Below the pieces are notes generated by a model. That model saw only the letters and a program-made list of their open reading frames with translations, searched no databases and had not been told where the DNA came from. Below are positions 1-6,120 of a DNA stretch of 7,362 nt, piece after piece; position 1 is the stretch's first letter; the number at the start of each line of letters is the position of its first letter. Source of the DNA: an uncultured Ruminococcus sp. Lineage in GTDB: Bacteria; Bacillota; Clostridia; Oscillospirales; Acutalibacteraceae. The translations under genes were made by a program, and so were the position numbers. The DNA is taken from NCBI GenBank assembly GCA_945632055.1, contig CALZCU010000041.1, positions 1-7,362 of the forward strand, written 5' to 3'.

Positions 1-342
1 GTTTGCGATGTAACACTTAAGCTTGACCTTTCAAACTTTGACTTTGCAACAAAGAAAGGTGCTAAGTTCACAGTTTCAGCAGTTAAGCAGACTCCTGAGG
101 GTCCCATGATTGGTGATGTTGACGGTGACGGCGAAATCACAATCAAGGACGCAACAATGATTCAGAAGCTCGCTCTTGGCATTGGCTATCCTGAAGATTT
201 TCAGGAAATTGCAGAACTTATGGCTATTGCAGATACAAACGGTGACGGCCTTGTAACAATCGTTGATGTTACTTTAGTTCAGAAGTACATTGTAGGCGGT
301 TACAACAACACAGGATTAGTTGGCGTAGTAGCTGTAGGTTGA
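1..342 (+). CDS. Dockerin type I domain protein, C-terminal end (5' truncated)
   Basis: The reading frame is open from the first base, so only the last 113 residues are seen. Residues of about 37-98 form a type I dockerin: two calcium-binding F-hand repeats with D-x-D-x-D-G and D-x-N-x-D-G loops (D39, D41, D43, D50 and D78, N80, D82, D89), each followed by a short helix ending in Q-K. In this family dockerins bind cohesins on scaffoldins and so tether secreted carbohydrate-active enzymes or other proteins to a cellulosome- or amylosome-like complex at the cell surface. The roughly 35 residues before it look like the end of a beta-rich module or linker that I cannot classify. A short Gly/Val-rich tail follows the second repeat. 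The catalytic part lies outside the window, so substrate and enzyme class are unknown. The gene ends in TGA, followed by a strong terminator. An internal ATG at 106 is not a credible start, because coding sequence continues upstream of it. Confidence 0.88.
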   Translation, partial: VCDVTLKLDLSNFDFATKKGAKFTVSAVKQTPEGPMIGDVDGDGEITIKDATMIQKLALGIGYPEDFQEIAELMAIADTNGDGLVTIVDVTLVQKYIVGGYNNTGLVGVVAVG

Positions 343-368
343 TTAACCTAACTTAATAAGCTGATTTT

Positions 369-392
369 AAGCCCCACTTCGGTGGGGCTTTT
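369..392 (+). terminator. Rho-independent terminator of the dockerin gene
   Basis: A perfect 7-bp GC-rich stem GCCCCAC/GTGGGGC (371-377 with 382-388) closes a TTCG tetraloop. It is extended by two A-T pairs and followed by TTTT. It starts 26 nt after the dockerin stop codon. A UUCG loop on a G+C stem with a U tract is a typical intrinsic terminator. Confidence 0.92.
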
Positions 393-416
393 ACCTTTAT
401 TGTAAACTGCAATTTG

Positions 417-448
417 TCTACTTGAATTACCGGCGGTGGTACACCGCC
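417..448 (+). repeat. Dispersed hairpin repeat, copy 1
   Basis: This 32-nt stretch matches 2546-2577 at 29 of 32 positions in the same orientation; the differences are at 420, 423 and 432. It has a conserved left part containing GAATTACC and a right part that is the perfect inverted repeat GGCGGTG-GTA-CACCGCC (432-448). Similarity stops sharply at the end of the hairpin. It sits between the dockerin terminator and the promoter of the next operon, in non-coding DNA. Its function is unknown; it resembles REP-like or small palindromic intergenic elements. Confidence 0.75.
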
Positions 449-479
449 ACTCGACTTTTATATTTTTTCTTCGACTATC

Positions 480-509
480 TGTACAAATGCCGACTGTTTG
501 TGGTAAAAT
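480..509 (+). promoter_or_regulatory. Probable sigma-A promoter of the cyclase-HAD-queH operon
   Basis: The -10 element TAAAAT (504-509) is preceded by TG at the extended -10 position (TGGTAAAAT). A weak -35 match, TGTACA (480-485), lies 18 nt upstream. The -10 box ends 8 nt before the Shine-Dalgarno sequence at 518, so the 5' leader would be very short. The extended -10 is the stronger evidence. No operator-like repeat is visible around it. Confidence 0.5.
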
Positions 510-517
510 ATATTCAT

Positions 518-525
518 AAGGAGGT
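518..525 (+). promoter_or_regulatory. Ribosome binding site that fixes a TTG start
   Basis: AAGGAGGT is a full-length Shine-Dalgarno sequence 8 nt before the TTG at 534. The nearby ATG at 544 is out of frame. The first in-frame ATG, at 564, would have no such site and would remove the conserved H-D-I-S strand. The site therefore decides for TTG. Confidence 0.85.
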
Positions 526-533
526 GGGGACGG

Positions 534-1130
534 TTGATTATTCATGATATTTCAAAAGACACAATGACAACGCCTGTGTATGAGGGTGATCCGCAGACAA
601 GTGCTGTACGGCTTAAAAGCATTGAAAACGGTGACAGTTACAATCTTACGGAAATATCAATGTCCGTTCATTCAGGCACGCACATTGACGCACCGCTTCA
701 TTTTTGTGATGAAGGAAATCCTGTTGATAAAATCAGACTGAACACTTTTTTCGGGAAATGCACTGTTATTACAGTTAAGGGAATCCTCACAGGCGATGAT
801 ATGGAACGGCTTTTGCCATACTGTAAACGGCGTGTGCTTTTTCACGGTGACGGAAAAACCTTTCTTTCACATTCTGCCGCTATCGTTCTGGCTGAAAGCA
901 GGGTTGTACTTGTCGGTACCGACGCTGACTCAATTGCTCCGCCCTTTGACGAGGAAAAAACTCACCGTATACTGTGCAAATCGGGAATAGTAATCCTCGA
1001 AAACCTTAATCTTTCAGAAATTGATGATGGAGAATATGACCTGTGTGCATTTCCTGTCAAGCTTGGAGGAATTGAAGCCGCACCTTGCAGGGCAATACTT
1101 TTTGAACAGGAGAAAGGACTTAACCGATAA
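534..1130 (+). CDS. Cyclase family protein (kynurenine formamidase-like metal hydrolase)
   Basis: This is a 198-residue protein of the cyclase family (Pfam Cyclase), whose best-known members are KynB-type arylformamidases and related metal-dependent hydrolases acting on amide or lactone bonds. The signature H-S-G-T-H-I-D-A-P-L-H-F lies at 46-57, with H46, H50, D52 and H56 in the metal-binding positions. H144 and E156 probably complete the site. Other family features are G-T-D at 128-130, the E-N-L stretch at 156-158, and the C-terminal P-x-K-x-G-G-x-E-A-A-P-C-R block (174-186). The length is normal for the family, and no signal peptide is present, so it should be cytoplasmic. It is the first gene of a three-gene operon; the next start is 2 bp beyond its stop. 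No kynurenine-pathway gene is nearby, so the KynB substrate should not be assumed. The family is secure, the reaction is not. Confidence 0.9.
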   Translation: MIIHDISKDTMTTPVYEGDPQTSAVRLKSIENGDSYNLTEISMSVHSGTHIDAPLHFCDEGNPVDKIRLNTFFGKCTVITVKGILTGDDMERLLPYCKRRVLFHGDGKTFLSHSAAIVLAESRVVLVGTDADSIAPPFDEEKTHRILCKSGIVILENLNLSEIDDGEYDLCAFPVKLGGIEAAPCRAILFEQEKGLNR

Positions 1131-1132
1131 TT

Positions 1133-1795
1133 ATGATAAAAATAGCTGTATTTGATTTGGACGGAACACTTGTAAATTCCCTGACCGACCTCGCCCAAAG
1201 CGTAAACAAGGGTTTGAGAAGGGCAGGGCTTGACGAACAGCCTATTGAGAATTACAATCACTTTGTCGGCAACGGCAGAGAGGTTATGATTAAAAGGGCA
1301 ATGGGCAAATCTTCCGAAGATGAAGCAAAGCTTGCAATTGTCAGAAGTGTGTTTAATGATGAATACAAGGTGCATTGCAACGATAACACCGTTGCATATG
1401 ACGGCTGTGCCGAGCTTTTGCAGAAGCTGGACGAGCGTGGAATTAAAACTGCCGTTTTGTCAAATAAGCCCGATGAATTTGTCGGCAGAATACTTAAAAA
1501 GGTGTATCCTCAGCACTGCTTTACCGAAGCGTGGGGCAAAAAGCCTGAATATAAGATTAAGCCTGACAGTCAGGCGCTTCTTGCTATGCTTTCAAAGTAC
1601 GGAATTGGGAAAAATGAGTGCATTTATATCGGTGACAGTGATGTTGATGTATTCACTGCCAAAAATTCTGAGGTTAAAATGGCTGGAGTTGAATGGGGAT
1701 TCCGTGGCAGACAGGAGCTGTTGGACGCAGGCGCACCGTTTGTTGCTTCAACTGCCGACGAGCTTTTTGAGTATATTGTGAATTGCGATGAATAA
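1133..1795 (+). CDS. HAD-superfamily hydrolase, phosphoglycolate phosphatase-like
   Basis: This 220-residue protein carries all four HAD motifs. Motif I is F-D-L-D-G-T at 7-12, with nucleophile D8 and acid/base D10. Motif II is L-S-N at 109-111. The motif III lysine is K143 in I-K-P. Motif IV is G-D-S-D-V-D at 167-172, which supplies the Mg2+ ligands. Residues of about 15-85 form a helical C1 cap, the arrangement of Gph/PGP-type phosphatases, which dephosphorylate small molecules such as 2-phosphoglycolate or act as general sugar-phosphate housekeeping enzymes. The substrate cannot be read from the sequence. The ATG lies 2 bp after the cyclase stop, with an AGGAGAAAGG purine tract (1108-1117) upstream. 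The stop overlaps the start of queH by 8 bp, so translation of the three genes is probably coupled. The length is normal for the family and the gene is intact. Confidence 0.9.
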   Translation: MIKIAVFDLDGTLVNSLTDLAQSVNKGLRRAGLDEQPIENYNHFVGNGREVMIKRAMGKSSEDEAKLAIVRSVFNDEYKVHCNDNTVAYDGCAELLQKLDERGIKTAVLSNKPDEFVGRILKKVYPQHCFTEAWGKKPEYKIKPDSQALLAMLSKYGIGKNECIYIGDSDVDVFTAKNSEVKMAGVEWGFRGRQELLDAGAPFVASTADELFEYIVNCDE

Positions 1796-2405
1796 GATAA
1801 ATTATCAGAAAAGGCTTGATGAAATAATCAGCTTCAACTGCAAAAACGGTGTTGTACCAAAGCTTCTGCTTCACGCCTGCTGTGCGCCCTGTTCAAGCTA
1901 TTGCCTTGAATACCTTTCGCAGTATTTTGAAATTTCAGTGCTGTATTACAATCCAAATATTTCTATAAAAGAAGAATACGAATACCGCCTGAGTGAAGAA
2001 AAGCGGCTTATCTCATCAATGGATTTTAAAAATGATGTCAGAATAATCGATTGTGATTACAATACAAAGGACTTTTTCAACGCAGTAAAGGGACTTGAAA
2101 ACGAGCCTGAGGGTGGCAGGAGATGTGAGGAGTGCTTCAAATTGCGGCTTAATGCCACAGCCGCTGAAGCCAAACGACTTGGAATCGAATACTTTGGTAC
2201 AACTCTTACGATAAGTCCACTTAAAAATGCTGAGCTGATTAATGAAATCGGCGAACAGCTTGGTGAAAAATATGGAGTAAAGTGGCTTTACAGCGACTTC
2301 AAGAAAAAAGAGGGATACAAACGCTCTATTGTTCTTTCAAAGAAATATGACCTTTATCGTCAAAATTACTGCGGCTGTATTTTCAGTAAAAACAGAGATA
2401 AATAA
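1788..2405 (+). CDS. queH: Epoxyqueuosine reductase QueH
   Basis: This 205-residue protein matches the QueH (formerly DUF208) family, the cobalamin-independent enzyme that reduces epoxyqueuosine to queuosine at position 34 of tRNAs with GUN anticodons (Asp, Asn, His, Tyr). Visible hallmarks are the N-terminal L-L-H-A-C-C-A-P-C (27-35) with adjacent C31-C32 and C35, the Y-Y-N-P-N-I segment (53-58), and E-G-G-R-R-C-E-E-C (108-116) with C113 and C116. G-T-T-L-x-I-S-P-x-K-N follows at 137-147, then the C-terminal Y-C-G-C motif (194-197). In this family the paired N-terminal cysteines and the middle CxxC bind an iron-sulfur cluster. All cysteines are present, so the enzyme should be active. The ATG lies inside the end of the HAD gene (8-bp overlap). 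No other queuosine gene is in the window. A terminator follows immediately. Confidence 0.95.
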   Translation: MNKINYQKRLDEIISFNCKNGVVPKLLLHACCAPCSSYCLEYLSQYFEISVLYYNPNISIKEEYEYRLSEEKRLISSMDFKNDVRIIDCDYNTKDFFNAVKGLENEPEGGRRCEECFKLRLNATAAEAKRLGIEYFGTTLTISPLKNAELINEIGEQLGEKYGVKWLYSDFKKKEGYKRSIVLSKKYDLYRQNYCGCIFSKNRDK

Positions 2406-2443
2406 AAGGCAACACCGAACAGTAAAATGTGCGGTGTTGCCTT
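2406..2443. terminator. Probable bidirectional terminator between convergent operons
   Basis: A perfect 12-bp stem, AAGGCAACACCG (2406-2417) with CGGTGTTGCCTT (2432-2443), encloses a 14-nt loop and starts directly after the queH stop. The plus-strand tail (TATATTACTATATTT) is only moderately U-rich. On the minus strand the stem is followed by TTTTATTT, so it would also serve the ABC exporter operon, whose last stop is about 140 nt away. Confidence 0.8.
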
Positions 2444-2545
2444 ATATTACTATATTTAGTTGCGTGTTGAGGTACTCGTCTTACATTTCATATAAGAAAC
2501 AGCAGTGTAATGGTCGGGCAAATAAGGTCTGATAATTTCAACCTC

Positions 2546-2577
2546 TCTGCTCGAATTACCTGCGGTGGTACACCGCC
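2546..2577 (+). repeat. Dispersed hairpin repeat, copy 2
   Basis: This is the second copy of the element at 417-448 (29 of 32 identical, same orientation). The inverted repeat here is GCGGTG-GTA-CACCGC (2562-2576). It lies in the 3' untranslated region of the minus-strand ABC operon, ending 3 nt from that gene's stop codon. No U tract follows the hairpin on the minus strand, so it is not a standard terminator; it could protect the mRNA 3' end. The rest of the 2444-2580 gap shows nothing else I can name. Confidence 0.75.
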
Positions 2578-2580
2578 GGA

Positions 2581-3885
2581 TCAGGCTTTTGCAAATTGGC
2601 TGGTATAGAGGGTGTAGTAGAATCCGTTTTTGGCGAGCAGCTCCTCGTGATTGCCCTGCTCAATAATGTTGCCGTCCTTCATAACGAGGATAACATCGCT
2701 TTCCTTGATTGTCGAAAGCCTGTGCGCAACAACGAAGCTCGTTTTACCTTCCATCATCTTTGCAAATGCCTTTTGAACTCTTTTCTCTGTGAGTGTGTCG
2801 ATTGACGAGGTCGCTTCGTCAAGAATGAGGATTGAGGGATTTGTCAGCATCGCCCTTGCAATGCAAAGCAGCTGCTTCTGTCCCTGACTGAGATTGCCGC
2901 CGCCCTCGCTGATTACGGTGTTGTAGCCGTCAGACATTTTTCTGATAAAGCTGTGCGCATAAGCCGCTTTTGCCGCCGCAACAACCTCTTCGTCTGTCGC
3001 ATTCTCATTTCCGTATCGCAGATTTTCCATAATCGTGCCTTTGAAAAGCCAACTGTCCTGAAGCACCATACCGAACTGTCGGCGAAGATTATCCCTCGAC
3101 AGTGACTTGATGTCGATTCCGTCAATGCTGATTTTTCCGCTGTCGGTTTCGTAAAAACGCATAAGCAGGTTGATAAAGGTGGTCTTTCCACAGCCAGTCG
3201 GGCCGACAATTGCAATTTTGCTTCCGCTTTTCACATCAAGCGAGAAGTTCTTTATCAAAGGCTTTTCCTTTGTATAAGAAAAGCTGACATTTTCAATGCT
3301 CACATCACCCTTGCAGTCGGAAATTATCGGTGAATTTTCCGAATCGGGAGTTTCATTTTCCGCTTCAAGCACATCAAATACCCGACCTGCCGCCGCAAGA
3401 GCAGTCTGAAGCTGCGTCAGTACACCCGTTACCTCGTTGAAAGGCTTGGTATATTGATTTGCATAGGTGAGAAAGCACGAAAGCTGACCGACCGAAAGCG
3501 AGTTTGCAACTGCGGCAAGCGCACCGAGAATTCCAACGGCGGCATATACCATTGCATTTACAAAGCGAGTGCTTGGGTTTGCAAGTGCTCCTGCAAACTG
3601 CGCCTTGAAGCCGACATCGTACAGCCTTGAATTGAGCTTTTCAAAGTCATCAATTGCCCGCTCCTCATACGAAAAAGCCTTAACAATATGCTGATTTCCG
3701 ATATGCTCCTCAACATATGAGGATATTTCGCCCTGCAATAGCTGTTGCTCCGTAAATCTCTTGTGCGACAGCTTTCCGATAAATGCCGCAACAAAGAGCG
3801 AAAGCGGAGTGAGAATTACTACAGCAAGCGCAATGCGCCAGTCAATCATAAGCATAAAAATCAGTGTTCCGACGATTGTTACCAT
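2581..3885 (-). CDS. C-terminal fragment of the interrupted ABC exporter subunit
   Basis: This is the 434-residue piece downstream of the TAG, in the same frame. It comprises membrane helices 3-6 and the complete ATPase domain (Walker A at 228-236, signature L-S-Q-G-Q at 332-336, Walker B E357, switch H388 in fragment numbering). The first ATG is two codons beyond the TAG. The purines before it (AGGG) are only 1 nt from the ATG, too close for a normal ribosome binding site, so efficient independent initiation is unlikely. Termination-reinitiation across the 3-nt gap is possible. The sequence shows no further decay: no other stop or frameshift, and all ATPase motifs are kept. This argues for a recent interruption. 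Confidence 0.7.
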   Translation of the reverse strand: MVTIVGTLIFMLMIDWRIALAVVILTPLSLFVAAFIGKLSHKRFTEQQLLQGEISSYVEEHIGNQHIVKAFSYEERAIDDFEKLNSRLYDVGFKAQFAGALANPSTRFVNAMVYAAVGILGALAAVANSLSVGQLSCFLTYANQYTKPFNEVTGVLTQLQTALAAAGRVFDVLEAENETPDSENSPIISDCKGDVSIENVSFSYTKEKPLIKNFSLDVKSGSKIAIVGPTGCGKTTFINLLMRFYETDSGKISIDGIDIKSLSRDNLRRQFGMVLQDSWLFKGTIMENLRYGNENATDEEVVAAAKAAYAHSFIRKMSDGYNTVISEGGGNLSQGQKQLLCIARAMLTNPSILILDEATSSIDTLTEKRVQKAFAKMMEGKTSFVVAHRLSTIKESDVILVMKDGNIIEQGNHEELLAKNGFYYTLYTSQFAKA

Positions 3886-3888
3886 GCC

Positions 3889-4320
3889 CTAAAAGAGCTG
3901 TAAAAACATCTGCTTCAGTCCGTCACCGACTGCGTCAACATCGTTAATCACCCTGCTGATAAGGTCACCGTGGGGGTGCGAGTCAACATAGGAGAGAGGA
4001 ACGCTGTTGAATTTATTGAAAACATCTCTGCGCAAATCCCTCACAGTTTTTATGCTGATGAGGTTCGTAAAAAAGTTCATAATCCATTGGAAAACCGTCA
4101 CTCCGACAATTCCCACACCGATATAAATAAGAATAACCGCAATGTTTTGGAAATTCACATTTCCGCTGTCGATAATGTTGTCAACCGCCTGACCGACAAG
4201 AACGGGAATATATAAGGTCAGCGAAACGCTGATTACTGCGCTCAGAAGAGCAAGCGCAAGATAGCCTGAATAGGGCTTTATTTTTTTGAGTATTTTTGAA
4301 ACGGCAGACCTATTTTTCAT
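3889..4320 (-). CDS. N-terminal fragment of the interrupted ABC exporter subunit
   Basis: This is the 143-residue piece upstream of the TAG. It holds membrane helices 1 (about 17-42) and 2 (about 60-85) and the first cytoplasmic loop with the coupling-helix region, including the family-typical H-P-H-G-D-L-I-S-R-V-I-N-D-V-D segment. It ends at L-Q-L-F, where the third helix should begin. It has a good ribosome binding site (GGAGG) and is coupled to the upstream gene through ATGA, so it is probably made. With no ATPase domain it cannot transport by itself. Confidence 0.75.
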   Translation of the reverse strand: MKNRSAVSKILKKIKPYSGYLALALLSAVISVSLTLYIPVLVGQAVDNIIDSGNVNFQNIAVILIYIGVGIVGVTVFQWIMNFFTNLISIKTVRDLRRDVFNKFNSVPLSYVDSHPHGDLISRVINDVDAVGDGLKQMFLQLF

Positions 4321-6059
4321 TTTTTCGCCTCCGTTTCCTTCAGCTGTGAAAGGCAGATTTCACGGTAGGTTTCACAATTTTCAAACAGATTGTCGTGAGT
4401 CCCCTTGCCGACAAGCCTTCCGTCATCAAGCACGAGAATCAAATCCGCATTCTTGATTGTAGAGCACCGCTGAGTGACAATAATAACCGTCATTTCAGAG
4501 GTGCATTTTTTCAGTGCCTTGCGAAGCGCCGCATCGGTTGCAAAGTCAAGCGCAGAAAAGCTGTCGTCAAGGATAAGAAGCTTGGGACTTCCGACTATAG
4601 CCCTTGCAATGCACAGCCTTTGCCGCTGACCTCCACTGAAGTTTTTGCCTCCCTGCTCAACACGGCTGTCAATTCCTTTTGGAAGCTTTGATACAAAATC
4701 ATAAGCCTGAGCAGTTTTAAGAGCTTTAATAATCTCATCGTCAGTTGCGTTCTCATTTTGCCACTTCAGATTTTCTCTGATTGTTCCGCTGAACAGAACA
4801 GATTGCTGAGGCACAATTCCAATCTGCTCTCTGAGCTGATTAAACGAGTATTTCTTAACATTCACTCCGTCAACAAGAACGCTTCCGTTCTTTACATCAT
4901 AGTAGCGAGGAATCAGATTTATCAGCGTACTTTTTCCGCAGCCCGTACCGCCTATGATACCCACAGTCTGTCCGTGCATAATTTTAAAGCTGATGTCACT
5001 CAGCTCGTCATCACCGTCACCGTAGGAAAAGCTCACATTGTCAAATTCAATTTTCGGAGTCGATTTGTTGTCGCTTACGGTAATTTCAGAATGATTTTCC
5101 TCGACAATGCTCGGCTGTGTTTCAAACACCTCGTTGATTCTCTGTGCGCTTGCGCTTGCCTTTGTCAGAAGAATCACAAGGTTGGCAACAACAATCATCG
5201 CAAGCAAAATCTGCGTCATATAGTTAATAAGTGCGATTATGTCGCCCGAAAGCATACCGCTTCCGTTGTTGACATTGATTGCACCGAACCAGATTATAGC
5301 TACAATTGCCAAATCCGTTACTGCATAGGTTACAGGGCTGAGAAGAGCGGAAAGCCTGCTTACTCTTACTGAGGTTGCGGCAAGCTCCTGAGTTGCCCTG
5401 TCAATGCGTTCCTCCTCGTTTTTCTGCTTTGAAAAGGCACGGATAACACGATTGCCCGACAGGTTTTCTCTTGAAATAAGACCGATTTTGTCAAGCTTTT
5501 TCTGAACGGCTGAGTAAATCGGAATACTTTTTGTCATAACGAGGTAGAGGGTTATTCCGATAAGCAGTGCGGCTATGAAGAAAATGATTGACAATTGTAG
5601 GTTGATTGTCATTGACATAATCAATGCTCCTGCTACGATAAACGGAGCACGAGTGAGCAAACGGATTCCCATTGCAACGCTTTGCTGAACCTGATTTACA
5701 TCGTTCGTTATTCTTGTTATGAGTGAGGGTGTGCCGAGCCTGTCAAGCTCGGAATGTGACAGTGAATTTATGTGAACAAAAAGCTCTCTGCGGATTTTAG
5801 TTCCGACTCCCTGTGACGCCTTTGAAGCGAGATATTGACACACAAGCGCACTCATAAGACCGACTGCACCGAGCAGAGCCATTACTCCTCCCATTCTGAC
5901 TATATATCCTCCGCCTGCATCGCCGTTGATGCCGACATCGATTATGTCAGCCATAACGAGCGGAACGAACAGCTCAAGGATAGCCTCAAACAGCTTGCAC
6001 AGCGGCCCGATAATACATTCTTTTTTATAGTCCTTTAAAAATCTTCGCAGCTTAAACAT
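4317..6059 (-). CDS. Heterodimeric ABC exporter, first subunit (YheI-like, degenerate ATP site)
   Basis: This 580-residue half-transporter has six membrane helices (about 15-305) and a C-terminal ATPase domain (about 336-580). Walker A is G-G-T-G-C-G-K-S-T (370-378), the Q-loop is Q418, the signature is F-S-G-G-Q (474-478) and the D-loop is S-A-L-D (502-505). Two catalytic residues are changed: D499 stands where the Walker B Glu belongs, and Q530 replaces the switch-loop His. Both changes mark the degenerate partner of heterodimeric exporters such as TM287/288 and BmrCD, which export drugs or lipid-like molecules by ATP-driven alternating access in the cell membrane. I chose the ATG at 6059 over the one at 6065. 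AGGGA (6066-6070) is 6 nt from the former but abuts the latter, and M-F-K-L-x-R-F-L is a typical family start. It is first in a two-gene operon behind a strong promoter, and its TGA overlaps the next start. The gene is intact. Confidence 0.93.
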   Translation of the reverse strand: MFKLRRFLKDYKKECIIGPLCKLFEAILELFVPLVMADIIDVGINGDAGGGYIVRMGGVMALLGAVGLMSALVCQYLASKASQGVGTKIRRELFVHINSLSHSELDRLGTPSLITRITNDVNQVQQSVAMGIRLLTRAPFIVAGALIMSMTINLQLSIIFFIAALLIGITLYLVMTKSIPIYSAVQKKLDKIGLISRENLSGNRVIRAFSKQKNEEERIDRATQELAATSVRVSRLSALLSPVTYAVTDLAIVAIIWFGAINVNNGSGMLSGDIIALINYMTQILLAMIVVANLVILLTKASASAQRINEVFETQPSIVEENHSEITVSDNKSTPKIEFDNVSFSYGDGDDELSDISFKIMHGQTVGIIGGTGCGKSTLINLIPRYYDVKNGSVLVDGVNVKKYSFNQLREQIGIVPQQSVLFSGTIRENLKWQNENATDDEIIKALKTAQAYDFVSKLPKGIDSRVEQGGKNFSGGQRQRLCIARAIVGSPKLLILDDSFSALDFATDAALRKALKKCTSEMTVIIVTQRCSTIKNADLILVLDDGRLVGKGTHDNLFENCETYREICLSQLKETEAKK

Positions 6060-6065
6060 ACACAT

Positions 6066-6070
6066 TCCCT
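6066..6070 (-). promoter_or_regulatory. Ribosome binding site of the first ABC exporter gene
   Basis: On the minus strand AGGGA is followed by ATGTGT and then ATG. It directly abuts the upstream ATG (6065) but is 6 nt from the ATG at 6059, which is normal spacing. This supports the shorter protein by two residues. Confidence 0.65.
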
Positions 6071-6091
6071 ATCATTTGTTTTTATACAATT

Positions 6092-6120
6092 ATTATACAC
6101 GAATTTTTGCTGATTCTCAA
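6092..6120 (-). promoter_or_regulatory. Sigma-A promoter of the ABC exporter operon
   Basis: On the minus strand the -35 box TTGAGA (6115-6120) and a perfect -10 box TATAAT (6092-6097) are separated by exactly 17 nt. This is the best promoter in the window. It lies about 30 nt upstream of the first ABC start codon and directly downstream of the gpmI terminator, so the exporter is transcribed separately from gpmI. The -35 box lies within a palindrome (6114-6130). Confidence 0.85.

Larger units (their letters stand above)
2581..4320 (-). pseudogene. Heterodimeric ABC exporter, second subunit (YheH-like), interrupted by in-frame TAG
   Basis: Read through the TAG at 3889-3891, this is a 579-codon ABC exporter half-transporter: a six-helix membrane domain (about 1-320) and an ATPase domain (about 338-579). 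Visible in full-length numbering are Walker A G-P-T-G-C-G-K-T-T (373-381), a Q-loop in V-L-Q-D, signature L-S-Q-G-Q (477-481, Gly replaced by Gln), Walker B with D501 and catalytic E502, and switch H533. It therefore carries the functional ATP site of the pair. The start ATG overlaps the partner's TGA (ATGA) and has GGAGG 7 nt upstream. The TAG replaces codon 144 with the frame kept on both sides, giving 143- and 434-residue pieces. The family is normally one continuous protein, and the stop falls where membrane helix 3 begins. A nonsense mutation is the simplest reading; readthrough, suppression or sequence error are alternatives. The transported substrate is unknown, probably a drug or lipophilic compound. 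Confidence 0.82.

Noticed and set aside
371..448. The two adjacent hairpins (371-388 and 432-448) as a riboswitch or attenuator for the cyclase operon
   Set aside because: The first has a textbook terminator form for the upstream gene, and the second is a repeat found elsewhere. Both lie upstream of the predicted promoter and so would not be in the operon's leader.
348..545. Minus-strand open frame of 65 codons in the intergenic region before the cyclase gene
   Set aside because: It runs across the terminator, the hairpin repeat and the promoter, has no recognisable domain and no convincing ribosome binding site, and is explained by those non-coding features.
2329..2532. Plus-strand open frame of 67 codons past the end of queH
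   Set aside because: It overlaps the conserved Y-C-G-C end of queH in another frame and reads through the terminator stem.
417..2577. The bracketed operon as an integron-like or transposon cassette
   Set aside because: There is no transposase or integrase, no target-site duplication that I could see, and base composition like the neighbours. Only the repeats themselves are supported.
4758..5372. Long plus-strand open frame (204 codons) opposite the first ABC gene
   Set aside because: It is antisense to a clearly conserved coding region and is Cys/His/Asn-rich in the way of reversed coding sequence, with no domain. It is a shadow frame.
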